Source: Ilyomonas sp965247435
GTDB taxonomy: Bacteria; Bacteroidota; Bacteroidia; Chitinophagales; Chitinophagaceae
Direction of reading: 5' to 3'
Assembly (NCBI GenBank): GCA_965247435.1
Contig: OZ252019.1
Coordinates: 5,022,001 to 5,086,000, forward strand
DNA length: 64,000 nucleotides
Part shown: positions 35,190 to 43,712 of the stretch, one piece after another
How the letters are laid out: every line of letters starts with the position of its first letter
Numbering within the stretch: the first letter of the stretch is position 1
Made by a program: the position numbers and the translations under genes
Notes under the pieces: model-generated
What the model was told of the DNA's origin: nothing
The model's database searches: none
The model's input: only the letters and a program-made list of their open reading frames with translations

Positions 35190-36107
35190 ATGCCATTATA
35201 CAGAATTGGACAACAATTGGAATACATCAGAGAAACATCCTTCAAATTTGAAAGAGAGATTCAGCGATTGACGGAGCAAAATCTTAAAGCATTGTTGCGA
35301 TTGAATTTTATACGTTCTGAATTTTCTCTAAATAACTTCCGCATTGACACATTAGCATTTGATACCGAAGCAAAAGCTTTTGTTATTATTGAGTATAAGC
35401 GGGATAAAACCTTTAGTGTTATTGATCAAGGGTATGCCTATTTATCTTTGATGCTTAATAACAAAGCCGATTTTATTTTGGAGTATAATGAGCGCCAAAA
35501 TCAAAGCTTAAAAAGAACAGATGTTGATTGGACACAATCCAAAGTAATTTTTATTTCTCCCCTATTCACAACCTATCAGCGCGAAGCAATAAACTTTAAA
35601 GATTTGCCAATTGAATTGTGGGAAGTAAAGAAATTTGAGAATAACACTATTTCATTTGAACAAGTACAAAAGGCATCAGCTAAAGAAAGTATCAAAACTA
35701 TTTCGCGTAGTGATAATACTGTAGAGGTAGTAAGTAAAGAAGTAAAAGTTTATACGGAGCAAGACCATCTAAATAAAGTGGATTTTGAAACACGTGAGTT
35801 TTATGACCTGTTTAAAGATAGAGTTTTAAATATGGACGATAATGTAACTGTTCAGCCTAAAAAGCAGACTATAGGTTTTAAAATTGATAATAATATTTTT
35901 TGTGATATTGTTTTACAAGGTAAAGGACTTAAGATTTATCTCAATTTGAAGAGTGGAGAATTGCAAGACCAAAAGAATATAGCTCGTGATGTATCTAACG
36001 TGGGACATTGGGGTAATGGAGCTTACGAAATCAAATTAATAGATCTTGAAGATGTTGATTACGTATTAAGCCTTTTAAAACAGTCAATACGGAAAAATAA
36101 AGAGTAA
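35190..36107 (+). CDS. DUF5655 protein with NucS-like nuclease domain
   Basis: A 305-residue protein. The first 110 residues contain a PD-(D/E)xK-like core: FRIDTLAFDTEAKAFVIIEYKRDK, with Asp near 53 and the ExK as EYK near 68-70. This resembles NucS/DUF91-type nucleases. Residues about 205-300 match the DUF5655 domain (FYDLFKDRVLNM, then GFKIDNNIFCDIVLQGKGLKIYLNLK, then HWGNGAYEIKL). It is a predicted DNA-acting enzyme of unknown target. It stands alone between two terminators and is richer in AT than its neighbours. Confidence 0.8.
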   Translation: MPLYRIGQQLEYIRETSFKFEREIQRLTEQNLKALLRLNFIRSEFSLNNFRIDTLAFDTEAKAFVIIEYKRDKTFSVIDQGYAYLSLMLNNKADFILEYNERQNQSLKRTDVDWTQSKVIFISPLFTTYQREAINFKDLPIELWEVKKFENNTISFEQVQKASAKESIKTISRSDNTVEVVSKEVKVYTEQDHLNKVDFETREFYDLFKDRVLNMDDNVTVQPKKQTIGFKIDNNIFCDIVLQGKGLKIYLNLKSGELQDQKNIARDVSNVGHWGNGAYEIKLIDLEDVDYVLSLLKQSIRKNKE

Positions 36108-36120
36108 TACTTCTAAATGC

Positions 36121-36148
36121 AAAGAGCCGGGCAATTGCCCGGCTCTTT
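36121..36148. terminator. Bidirectional terminator
   Basis: A perfect palindrome with arm AAAGAGCCGGGCAA and self-centred AATT, followed by T on the plus strand and preceded by A. It can serve the DUF5655 gene and the convergent iscA. Confidence 0.85.
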
Positions 36149-36187
36149 TATAAATTCTTTTACCACTTCGTGCCTTCGTGGCAAACC

Positions 36188-36538
36188 TTACACCGCAAAG
36201 CTTTCCCCGCAGCCGCAGCTTCGGCTGGCATTTGGATTGTTAAAGTAAAACCCTTTGCCATTCAGGCCATCCGAAAAATCAAGTTCCGTATTTACCAGGT
36301 ATAGAAAGCTCTTCAGGTCGGTGACTACTTTTACGCCATTGTCTTCAAACACCTGATCCATCGGCTTTGTTTCGTTATCAAAATCAAGTTTGTAACTTAA
36401 ACCGCTGCAGCCACCACCTACTACGGACACTCTTAAAAAATAAGAAGGGTCTTCCGCAACACCGGCATCTTCCATTAGCTTATGCACTTTGCTTTTAGCC
36501 TTCTCGCTTACGTATATCGCGTTATCTGTTGCAACCAT
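36188..36538 (-). CDS. iscA: Iron-sulfur cluster assembly A-type carrier
   Basis: A 116-residue HesB/IscA/SufA-type carrier that passes Fe-S clusters to target enzymes. The three conserved Cys are in GGGCSGLSY and in the C-terminal SCGCGESF. ATG 36538 is chosen; a six-residue longer frame (MGAGGI) would begin in a repeat element. It follows iscU after 71 bases that carry an inverted pair of GC palindromic elements. Name iscA versus sufA is by neighbourhood with iscS and iscU. Confidence 0.93.
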   Translation of the reverse strand: MVATDNAIYVSEKAKSKVHKLMEDAGVAEDPSYFLRVSVVGGGCSGLSYKLDFDNETKPMDQVFEDNGVKVVTDLKSFLYLVNTELDFSDGLNGKGFYFNNPNASRSCGCGESFAV

Positions 36539-36541
36539 AAT

Positions 36542-36610
36542 GCCCCCAGCCCCCAAAGGGGAGTTTTAAATATGAATAGCCTCTAACATTCCCCTTTGGG
36601 GGTTAGGGGC
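36542..36610. repeat. Inverted pair of GC palindromic elements between iscU and iscA
   Basis: Two copies of the CCCCTTTGGGGG-type element (36542-36563 and 36590-36610) face each other and form a long potential hairpin with a 26-base loop. The distal copy touches the iscU stop. In the message it would fold between iscU and iscA and could reduce read-through or protect mRNA. Confidence 0.7.
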
Positions 36611-37026
36611 TAATGTATCCTTTCTTCAAACTGCAGCACTTCCATACCATTCTTCTGGCGGTAGTCGTTGATAGCAGCTTTAATGGCATCTTCTGCCAAT
36701 ACAGAACAGTGAATCTTTACCGGCGGCAGGTTCAGTTCTTCCACAATAGTCATATTATCTATTGTGAGCGCCTCATCAACCGATTTGCCTTTCAGCCATT
36801 CGGTAGCCAATGAGGAAGAAGCGATGGCCGAGCCACAGCCAAAAGTTTTAAATTTTGCATCGGAGATAACGCCGGTAATATCGTCCACTTCTATCTGCAG
36901 GCGCATTACGTCGCCACATTCGGGAGCGCCAACCAAACCGGTTCCTACATTCTTCCTGCTCTTATCCAGCGTACCCACATTTTTCGGGTTGCTGTAGTGA
37001 TCAATTACTTTATCGGAGTATGCCAT
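36610..37026 (-). CDS. iscU: Iron-sulfur scaffold protein
   Basis: A 138-residue scaffold on which new 2Fe-2S clusters are built. The three cysteines are seen in GAPECGDV, FGCGSAIASSS and VKIHCSVLAEDA, along with the LPPVK chaperone-binding motif next to the last. The length is normal. It is 58 bases downstream of iscS. No hscA, hscB, fdx or iscR is adjacent. Confidence 0.96.
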   Translation of the reverse strand: MAYSDKVIDHYSNPKNVGTLDKSRKNVGTGLVGAPECGDVMRLQIEVDDITGVISDAKFKTFGCGSAIASSSLATEWLKGKSVDEALTIDNMTIVEELNLPPVKIHCSVLAEDAIKAAINDYRQKNGMEVLQFEERIH

Positions 37027-37050
37027 AATTTATTGTTTTATTTATTATTT

Positions 37051-37069
37051 TCAATTGTCAATTAACAAT
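37051..37069. repeat. AT-rich dispersed repeat in the iscS-iscU gap
   Basis: TCAATTGTCAATTAACAAT carries the same AATTGTCAATT palindromic core as the element inside argH at 22705. Confidence 0.45.
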
Positions 37070-37084
37070 AGCCAATATTCACTA

Positions 37085-38302
37085 TCAATGCGCTGCCCAT
37101 TCAATTTTTTCCATGTCCACGCCCTCTTTAAACATCTCCCACAGCGGGCTCATTTCGCGGAGCTTTAATACGGTTGTCCGCACATGCTCAATGGTATAGT
37201 CAATCTGCTCTTCGGTAGTAAACCGGCCCAGTCCAAAACGGAGCGAACTATGTGCCAGATCATCACCTAAACCCAATGCTTTTAATACATAGCTTGGCTC
37301 CAGAGACGCACTGGTGCAGGCGGAACCGGATGATAATGCAATGTTTTTATTAAAACCCATCATCAGGCCTTCGCCTTCCACATATTTAAAAGAAATATTG
37401 GCAACATGCGGCAGGCGGTGCTCGCGGTTTCCATTTACATAAGATTCTTCTATCTGGGTCAAAGCATTTTCCAGTTTGTCCCGCAGCTTACTGATGCGTT
37501 TGGTATCTTCTTCCATATCAAGGCGGCAAAGCTCGCAGGCTTTACCAAAACCTACAATACCCGGCACATTCAATGTGCCGCTGCGCATACCGCGCTCATG
37601 ACCGCCGCCGTCCATCTGCGCGGTTACCTTTACACGCGGGTTTTTACGGCGAACGTACAAGGCGCCAACGCCTTTTGGTCCGTACATTTTATGACCTGTG
37701 AAAGTTAATAAATCAATGCCATCTTTATTTACATCAACCGGTATTTTACCGGTTGCCTGTGTAGCATCTGTAAAAAACAATACCCCATGCTTGCGTGCAA
37801 TAGCGCTTATTTCTTTCACAGGCTGTATTACACCCACTTCATTATTCGCATACATCACCGCTATTAAAATAGTAGTTGGTTTTATGGCAGCTTCCAATTC
37901 TTTCAAATCAATCAGGCCATCTTCTGCCACCGGCAGGTAAGTTACTTCGCCGCCTGTTTTTTCAATATGCTTGCAGGTATCCAAAACCGCTTTGTGCTCG
38001 GTTACAACGGTGATGATATGGTTGCCTTTGCTGGCATACATTTCATACACGCCTTTAATAGCAAGGTTATCACCTTCGGTAGCGCCGGAGGTAAAAATAA
38101 TTTCTTTCGGGTCGGCGCCAATCAGTTTAGCCACTTGCTCGCGTGCATAATCCACTGCTTCTTCTGCTTCCCAGCCAAACGGGTGGTTACGGCTGGCAGC
38201 GTTGCCAAAATGCTCGGTAAAATAAGGAATCATTGCTTCCAGCACCCGTGGATCCATGGGGGTGGTTGCATTGTTATCTAAATAAATCGGGAGTTTCAAC
38301 AT
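37085..38302 (-). CDS. iscS: Cysteine desulfurase
   Basis: A 405-residue PLP enzyme that takes sulfur from cysteine for Fe-S clusters. YLDNNATTPMDPRV is the N-terminal motif and LLTFTGHKMYGPKGVGAL holds the PLP Lys. SSGSACTSASLEPSYVL carries the active-site Cys of the IscS-type loop. It is the first gene of an iscS-iscU-iscA unit. A short gap with a DnaA-box-like TTATCCACA separates it from the divergent mce. Confidence 0.96.
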   Translation of the reverse strand: MLKLPIYLDNNATTPMDPRVLEAMIPYFTEHFGNAASRNHPFGWEAEEAVDYAREQVAKLIGADPKEIIFTSGATEGDNLAIKGVYEMYASKGNHIITVVTEHKAVLDTCKHIEKTGGEVTYLPVAEDGLIDLKELEAAIKPTTILIAVMYANNEVGVIQPVKEISAIARKHGVLFFTDATQATGKIPVDVNKDGIDLLTFTGHKMYGPKGVGALYVRRKNPRVKVTAQMDGGGHERGMRSGTLNVPGIVGFGKACELCRLDMEEDTKRISKLRDKLENALTQIEESYVNGNREHRLPHVANISFKYVEGEGLMMGFNKNIALSSGSACTSASLEPSYVLKALGLGDDLAHSSLRFGLGRFTTEEQIDYTIEHVRTTVLKLREMSPLWEMFKEGVDMEKIEWAAH

Positions 38303-38420
38303 AACAAAATTGTTATTTATTCTTTTTCTTAATTATCCACAAATTTACACCAAACCTGTGTATTTTAATCTTGATAGTTTTTAGTTAACTTCATTTTTAC
38401 CAAAATAGGAGAATTACAAC

Positions 38421-38837
38421 ATGCTTAAAGTGGAACATATAGGAATTGCTGTAAAGAGCATAGCAGCAGCGGTGCCGGTATATGAAAAACTGTTTAATAC
38501 GGATTGTTATAAGACAGAAACAATAGTCGCTCAGCGCGTTAATACTGCATTTCTGAGGCTGGGCGAAAGTAAGATCGAATTGCTGGAAGGCCTGAATGCG
38601 GAAAGTGTGATTGGCAGGTTTATTGAAAAGCGCGGCGAAGGATTGCACCATATTGCTTTTGAAGTAGCGGATATTGAGGAAGAAATGCAGCGGCTGCAAG
38701 GGGAAGGATTCACCTTATTAAACAATGTTCCTGCAAGAGGAGCCGATAATAAGCTGGTGTGCTTTATCCAGCCGAAAGAAACAAATGGCGTATTAATTGA
38801 ACTATGCCAGGAAATAAAACCAGTTAATAACTTCTAA
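38421..38837 (+). CDS. mce: Methylmalonyl-CoA epimerase
   Basis: A 138-residue VOC-fold enzyme that interconverts the two methylmalonyl-CoA epimers in propionyl-CoA/succinate metabolism. Metal ligands are seen in KVEHIGIAV (His), GLHHIAFEV (His) and VLIELCQ (Glu). Typical segments are LGESKIELLEGL and FIEKRGEGLHHIA. It has a clear ribosome-binding AGGAGAA ten bases upstream, which is unusual here. It is followed closely by a lipoprotein gene. Confidence 0.95.
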   Translation: MLKVEHIGIAVKSIAAAVPVYEKLFNTDCYKTETIVAQRVNTAFLRLGESKIELLEGLNAESVIGRFIEKRGEGLHHIAFEVADIEEEMQRLQGEGFTLLNNVPARGADNKLVCFIQPKETNGVLIELCQEIKPVNNF

Positions 38838-38848
38838 ATCAACAAAAC

Positions 38849-39400
38849 ATGCGCTCCTTTTCCGTTGTTCTTTTATTTTTTATTCTATCAGCAGGTTGTA
38901 AAAACAGTAACCAGCAGTCATCCGCCGACATTATGAAGGTGGCCTCCAAAGCGCCCGGCCTGAATGCAGGCATCGGCACTTATTCTATAAAGGCGCCGGA
39001 CAACTGGATAAAGCAGGATACGACGATGAACGGGATTAAGATTCTTTTTATTTATGCACCGGTTGATCCTGCTGCTTCTTTTCATCCCAACCTGAATGTT
39101 ATCAGCGAAGCGATGGGCGGCTACTCTTATGAGGAGTATATGAAAAAGAACATGCAGACAATGGAGCAATACATTACCGGTTTTCATATCATAGATTCCG
39201 GAAATATACAGGTAAGCGATATGCAGGGAAGATGGGTACGGTACTCCCAATCTCAAAACGGGCAGGCAGCAGAAAATATATTTTATGTGTTGCCCAAGAA
39301 CGGCATTGCTTACGGACTTACCGCCACTACGCCCAAAGGAGAAATGGATAAATACCGCAGCGATTTCGAAAGCATTGTAAAAACTTTACAAGTACAATAA
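38849..39400 (+). CDS. Lipoprotein of PsbP/DcrB-like type
   Basis: A 183-residue protein with a lipoprotein signal ending LSAGC (Cys near 17). The mature part (IKAPDNWIKQDTT, then FHPNLNVISE, then AYGLTATTPKGEMDKYRSDFESIVKTL) has the order of PsbP/DcrB/Mog1-fold proteins. Function unknown, located in the envelope. It starts 11 bases after mce and is probably in its operon, although the two roles do not obviously connect. Confidence 0.72.
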   Translation: MRSFSVVLLFFILSAGCKNSNQQSSADIMKVASKAPGLNAGIGTYSIKAPDNWIKQDTTMNGIKILFIYAPVDPAASFHPNLNVISEAMGGYSYEEYMKKNMQTMEQYITGFHIIDSGNIQVSDMQGRWVRYSQSQNGQAAENIFYVLPKNGIAYGLTATTPKGEMDKYRSDFESIVKTLQVQ

Positions 39401-39483
39401 CTCCAAACCGGATTGCTTTAAGTGAATACAATTAGTGCGATGGTTATGTTACGCTGGCTTCGTATGCTTTATGTACTGAGTGG

Positions 39484-39530
39484 AAGACCCGGTTTAACAT
39501 AGAAAATGCGAAGTCCGGAGACTTCGCACA
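39484..39530. repeat. Dispersed hairpin repeat (copy 2)
   Basis: The nine-base stem TGCGAAGTC / GACTTCGCA has loop CGGA. Flanks AAGACCC and AACATA match the copy at 27744. Two positions near the base of the stem differ on both arms, so pairing is kept. Confidence 0.7.
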
Positions 39531-39598
39531 GTAACAGTTGTGAGCTGATTAAAAAATTTACATGGAATAGCACCTTATTATTAAAGTTCGTTCAAAAT

Positions 39599-39631
39599 AA
39601 AAGCCTGCGCTTTATCGAAGCGCAGGCTTTT
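39599..39631. terminator. Bidirectional terminator upstream of the dnaN end
   Basis: The 14-base stem AAAAGCCTGCGCTT has loop TATCG and T runs on both strands. It ends dnaN and the convergent transcripts. Confidence 0.88.
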
Positions 39632-39650
39632 ATTTTTTTATGCTCTGTTT

Positions 39651-40766
39651 TTAATTATTCAGCATCAGCGGCATTACCAGCATCAGCAGGTCTTCACCTT
39701 CCTCCTGCTCTATCGGTTTTAAAATGCCCGCCTTGGTGGGCGTTGAAAGCTCTACCCGCACTTCGTCGTTATCTGCAGCATTCAGCATTTCTATTAAAAA
39801 TTTAGCATTAAAGGCAATCTGCAAATCTTCGCCATCATACTGGCAGTCCATGCGCTCATTACCTTCAAAACTAAAATCCACGTCCTGTGCAGCTAACTTC
39901 AGCTCGCTGCCCGTAATGCTGAGTGCCACCTGGTTGGTGCTTTTATTACTGAACACATTGATGCGGCGCAGCGCACCCTGAAAGTCGTTTTTATTAACTA
40001 CTAATTTGTATGGATTGTCCTGCGGTATTACCACTTTATAGTCGGGAAAACGTGCGTCTATCAGGCGGCAGATCAGTTGCGTGGTACCGTGCGTTACAAA
40101 CAGGTGATTGCTGTTGTAATTAATGGTTATTTCGTCATCCGTGTCGGGCAGGGCATTGCGCAATAAATTCAGGGGTTTTTTGGGTACGATAAAGCTATCC
40201 GCCTTCGGGCAGCTTACATCGGTGCGCTTGTACCTCACCAGGCGGTGTGCATCGGTCGCTACAAATTGCAGCGCATCTTTAGCCAGCTCAAAGTAAACGC
40301 CGGTCATCGCCGGGCGCAAATCGTCGGAACTTACTGCAAACAACGTCTTATTAATGGCGGTAACGAGTCCGCTGCTCGTCATGGTAAAGCTGTTGGTATC
40401 GTCGGCCACCGGCTCTTTCGGAAAGTTGTCCGGGTTTTCACCCATCACTTTATATTTACCGTTGTCGCTGGTTATTTCCAGGCCGAAATTCTTATCAATA
40501 CCGAATGTAAGCGGCTGGTCGGAAATATTTTTAAGTGAGTCTATCAATATCTTGGCAGGTATGCATATCCGGCTGTTTTCATGGCTTTCCACATCCATCT
40601 GCACCCGCATCACCGTTTCCAGGTCGGTGGCTACGATGTTGAGTTTCTTATCGGTTATTTCAAATAAAAAATCCTCTAATATCGGCAATACGGTATTGGC
40701 ATTGATAACGCCGCTTATCTGCTGCAGGTGCTTGAGTAAGGAAGAAGAAGACACTATAAATTTCAT
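39651..40766 (-). CDS. dnaN: DNA polymerase III sliding clamp (beta subunit)
   Basis: A 371-residue clamp protein with three similar domains of about 120 residues. It begins MKFIVSSSSLLKHLQQISGV and contains AATDAHR-type ATDAHRLVRYK (about 175), TQLICRLIDARFPDY and the terminal LMLVMPLMLNN. It tethers the replicative polymerase and binds partners through a groove formed by the C-terminal residues. It stands alone. dnaA and recF are not in the window. Confidence 0.97.
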   Translation of the reverse strand: MKFIVSSSSLLKHLQQISGVINANTVLPILEDFLFEITDKKLNIVATDLETVMRVQMDVESHENSRICIPAKILIDSLKNISDQPLTFGIDKNFGLEITSDNGKYKVMGENPDNFPKEPVADDTNSFTMTSSGLVTAINKTLFAVSSDDLRPAMTGVYFELAKDALQFVATDAHRLVRYKRTDVSCPKADSFIVPKKPLNLLRNALPDTDDEITINYNSNHLFVTHGTTQLICRLIDARFPDYKVVIPQDNPYKLVVNKNDFQGALRRINVFSNKSTNQVALSITGSELKLAAQDVDFSFEGNERMDCQYDGEDLQIAFNAKFLIEMLNAADNDEVRVELSTPTKAGILKPIEQEEGEDLLMLVMPLMLNN

Positions 40767-41051
40767 CGTTAAAAAGTTTAATCGTTATGTGGTGTTGTAA
40801 CTGTTTTTGATGTATGGTGCAGGCTGCAATACTACTATTGCGCTTCCGTTGTGTCACTCACTTGTACGCTTTGTACGCTGTTCGGCAAGGCACACAACCG
40901 CAAAAGTAGGCAGCAGCAACAAACCTACTGTAAAATATCAATATTGTTTTTAGAAGTAAAAGGCTGTATACAATTTTATTGGGTAATCCTGTAAATCAGA
41001 TTTGTACTGTTAATTTGTGATGTTAATAAAATTCAGATAAAAAAATTTACT

Positions 41052-41515
41052 ATGGGAGAAGCTGAAATTCATCCTTTTAAACCCTTTATTCCAGATAAGG
41101 CAACTGTATTGATTGTAGGAAGCTTCCCCGGAAAAGAGCAAACTACCGGTGAAAAAAATGATAATCATATGCTGTATATAAAGTTGAATTAAAAACTGCT
41201 GAAGAAAAAAAGGCGCTTTTCAGCGAAAAAGGTATTGGTATTACTGATATTTTATTAAAAATTATACGCAAACAAAGTAATAACCTTGATAGCAATATTT
41301 ATATAGAAGAATACAATGACGAAGTAATAAAACTATTACTTCGAAACACTGATTTTAATTCCATTTTTTTTACAAGCAGATTTGTAGAAAAGCACTTTAT
41401 AAAACTTTTTCCGGAAGTTGCTAATTCAGAATGTTTACCATCGCCCTCTCCCCGATATGCAAGAATGTCTAAGTCGGAGAAAATCAATTATTATAAAAAC
41501 AAATTACCTAAATGA
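41052..41515 (+). pseudogene. Uracil-DNA glycosylase-family gene with internal deletion
   Basis: From ATG 41052 the frame gives EIHPFKPFIPDKATVLIVGSFPGKEQTTGEKNDN, quoted here in parts as EIHPFKPFIPDK and VLIVGSFPGKEQ, then stops early. From 41176 another frame continues VYKVELKTAEEKKALF, GIGITDILLKI, FFTSRFVEKHFIKLFPE and LPSPSPRYARMSKSEKINYY. Intact members have about 17-20 residues with a WFYxxxRNxFW segment between the two parts. That piece, which holds substrate contacts, is deleted with a frame change. The remnant's stop overlaps the deiminase start (ATGA). Confidence 0.75.
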
Positions 41516-42369
41516 TACCCGACAATCAAACCAACTTCCTTTATCTGGCAGATACATTGCCAAAAAATTATCCGGCGTTTTTTAAACAGTTTACAACGGT
41601 TCTTAATAAGTGTAATATCAACTACGAATTATTGCCGCAAACAAAAGATGTGTGGGCAGTTGATTATATGCCTGTTCAAACAGAAGAAGAAAAATTTATT
41701 CAGTTTGTTTACAATCCTGATTATTTGCGCGATACAAAAAAATGGAGCAAAACAATTTCAGACGTTGATGCTATCTGTAAAGCAATAAACATTTTACCCC
41801 AAAAATCAAGCATATTGCTCGATGGAGGAAATGTTGTAAAAACAACCGGCAAAGTAATAATGTGTGATAAGATATTTAAAGAAAATCCTGCAGTACAAGA
41901 GAAGGATTTAATTAAACAACTTCAACATTTATTTCAGGTTGACAAACTGATTTTTATTCCAACCCAAAAACGGTCAATTGATTATACAGGACATGCAGAC
42001 GGAATGATTCGTTTTTATGATGATAATACAGTGCTGATAAATGCTTTTTCGGAAGAAGATAAAGACTTCAAATTACAACTTTTAATAGCGTTACATAACG
42101 CCGGACTTGAGTATATTGAAATTCCGTACAATCCATACAACAATAAGAAGGATGAGCATGCAAATGGTATCTACATTAACTTTCTTCAAATGCAGCAGGC
42201 AATAATTTTGCCTACGTTTGGCATGAAGGAAGATGATGACGTTGTAAAACAATTTGAACAACTTTTTAAAGGGCAAAAAATTGAAACGGTAAATGGAAAT
42301 GACATTGCTTATGATGGAGGAATTTTAAATTGTATAACATGGAATATTAAAGTTGCAAATCTTAAATAA
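41512..42369 (+). CDS. Agmatine deiminase / peptidyl-arginine deiminase-family protein
   Basis: A 285-residue member of the PPAD/agmatine deiminase family, which hydrolyses guanidinium groups. Active-site features seen are DVWAVDYMPVQ (about 44-54), LLDGGNVVKT, DYTGHADGMIRF with the catalytic His and Asp (about 159-170), and GGILNCITWN with the catalytic Cys near the end. It is shorter than most agmatine deiminases (about 340-365). It may act on agmatine or another guanidino compound. It overlaps the end of the UDG-like remnant. Confidence 0.85.
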   Translation: MIPDNQTNFLYLADTLPKNYPAFFKQFTTVLNKCNINYELLPQTKDVWAVDYMPVQTEEEKFIQFVYNPDYLRDTKKWSKTISDVDAICKAINILPQKSSILLDGGNVVKTTGKVIMCDKIFKENPAVQEKDLIKQLQHLFQVDKLIFIPTQKRSIDYTGHADGMIRFYDDNTVLINAFSEEDKDFKLQLLIALHNAGLEYIEIPYNPYNNKKDEHANGIYINFLQMQQAIILPTFGMKEDDDVVKQFEQLFKGQKIETVNGNDIAYDGGILNCITWNIKVANLK

Positions 42370-42406
42370 CATAAAACCATTCGCTCTTTACAAATATTAA
42401 CTTCTA

Positions 42407-43024
42407 ATGACTTACCTCATTTTAGTGCGCCACGGCCAGTCGGTCTGGAACCTCGAAAACCGCTTTACCGGCGATACAGATGTTGATCTTACAAGCCAGG
42501 GGCGTGAAGAGGCGCGGCTTACCGGCAATAAGCTTAAAAATAAAAATATTTCATTTGAAGCTGCCTTCACCTCCCTGCTCCGGCGGGCGCAGGAAACACT
42601 GGATATTATTTTGAAAGAAATTAATCAGCCCGGCATAAAACTGTACAAAGATGCCGCACTGAACGAGCGCAGTTATGGCAGGCTGCAAGGCCTGAACAAA
42701 GCAGAAATGGCGGAGAAATATGGCGCTAACCAGGTACAGTTGTGGCGCCGCAGCTTTGACGAAGTGCCGCCCGGCGGCGAGAGCCTGCGCCAAACGCAGG
42801 AGCGCGTATTGCCGTATTATTACGGGCACATAGAACCCATGCTGAAAGAGGAACAAAACGTAATGATAGTGGCACACGGCAACAGCCTTCGCGCCCTGAT
42901 GATGCACCTCGAAGGCATAAGCGAACATGCGATTACGCAAACGGATATTCCTACCGGCGTACCGCGCCTATATACTTTTAACGGACAGCTTGAATTAGTT
43001 AGTGCCGGCTATATTGCCGAATGA
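42407..43024 (+). CDS. gpmA: 2,3-bisphosphoglycerate-dependent phosphoglycerate mutase
   Basis: A 205-residue histidine phosphatase-fold enzyme of glycolysis that interconverts 3- and 2-phosphoglycerate. LVRHGQSVWNLENRFTGDTDVDLT has the catalytic RHG (about 8-10). LNERSYGRLQGLNK and VAHGNSLRALMMHLEGI, with the second His, are GpmA-specific. At 205 residues it is shorter than the 230-250 of many GpmA, but the Bacteroidota form is often short. Confidence 0.9.
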   Translation: MTYLILVRHGQSVWNLENRFTGDTDVDLTSQGREEARLTGNKLKNKNISFEAAFTSLLRRAQETLDIILKEINQPGIKLYKDAALNERSYGRLQGLNKAEMAEKYGANQVQLWRRSFDEVPPGGESLRQTQERVLPYYYGHIEPMLKEEQNVMIVAHGNSLRALMMHLEGISEHAITQTDIPTGVPRLYTFNGQLELVSAGYIAE

Positions 43025-43083
43025 TGTAATCAGCACAGGGCTTTAAACAATGGCAATTTGTTGATAACCTTGCACAAAGGCAA

Positions 43084-43521
43084 CTAATTTTTTGCAGCTA
43101 TTCCTTTACCTGCTTTTTTTAATGCTTTTGTGCTCCACTGTACTATTTGCGCCAGCAGTGCATACGTAAGTATTTCGTGGTCGGGCGCATGGGCAATTAC
43201 TTTTGTTATTTTTTTCACGGCGCCTGCGTCGTTTACAACCACCGGAAAAGGAATTGGTATTTCCTGCAGGTGCTCCGGATGAATGCCATACAGCTCCTCT
43301 CCTTTTTGCAAACTGAATGCTGTGCCGCTAAGCTTTTCTATTTCTTTTACCAGCGGCTGCAGGCTGTTTACCAGCAATGCATTCATTACCTGTTTGTGCT
43401 CCGGACCTTCGTATTCCAACTGCTCCATGCACCATTCCAACTGCTCCTTTTCGCTTACAAATTTCTTCAGGAATTTTTCCGTGTTTCCTGCCAGCGCTGC
43501 CACGCTTTTCTTTTTTGCCAT
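43084..43521 (-). CDS. Conserved-looking protein of unknown function
   Basis: A 145-residue protein from ATG 43521. A longer frame would add ten residues. It is helical, Lys/Glu-rich at the N-terminus, with WCMEQLEYEGPEHKQVMNALL, then YGIHPEHLQEIPIPFPVVVND, then a basic Ala/Lys tail. There is no signal peptide or membrane segment. No family is recognised. It stands alone between gpmA and the GH2 gene. Confidence 0.55.
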   Translation of the reverse strand: MAKKKSVAALAGNTEKFLKKFVSEKEQLEWCMEQLEYEGPEHKQVMNALLVNSLQPLVKEIEKLSGTAFSLQKGEELYGIHPEHLQEIPIPFPVVVNDAGAVKKITKVIAHAPDHEILTYALLAQIVQWSTKALKKAGKGIAAKN

Positions 43522-43712
43522 AATTGTAAAATTTAGACTGCAAAGATGCAAAAGATGTTTAAAGTTTAAGGTCTAAAGTTACTATAGATAAAGTGAGGTA
43601 ATGCCGGTAATAATAAATTACAACGGAGTAAAGAATACAAGAAGTGAAGCATCAGTTTCAACGCATGTTCTTCAGGCAGCTTCTATTCTTTGCGTCTTTG
43701 CGGCTAAAAAAT

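Noticed and set aside
32152..38341. Perfect DnaA-box matches (TTATCCACA) at 32152-32160 and 38333-38341
   Set aside because: They are single sites 6 kb apart with no cluster, AT-rich unwinding element or dnaA nearby, so no origin is supported.
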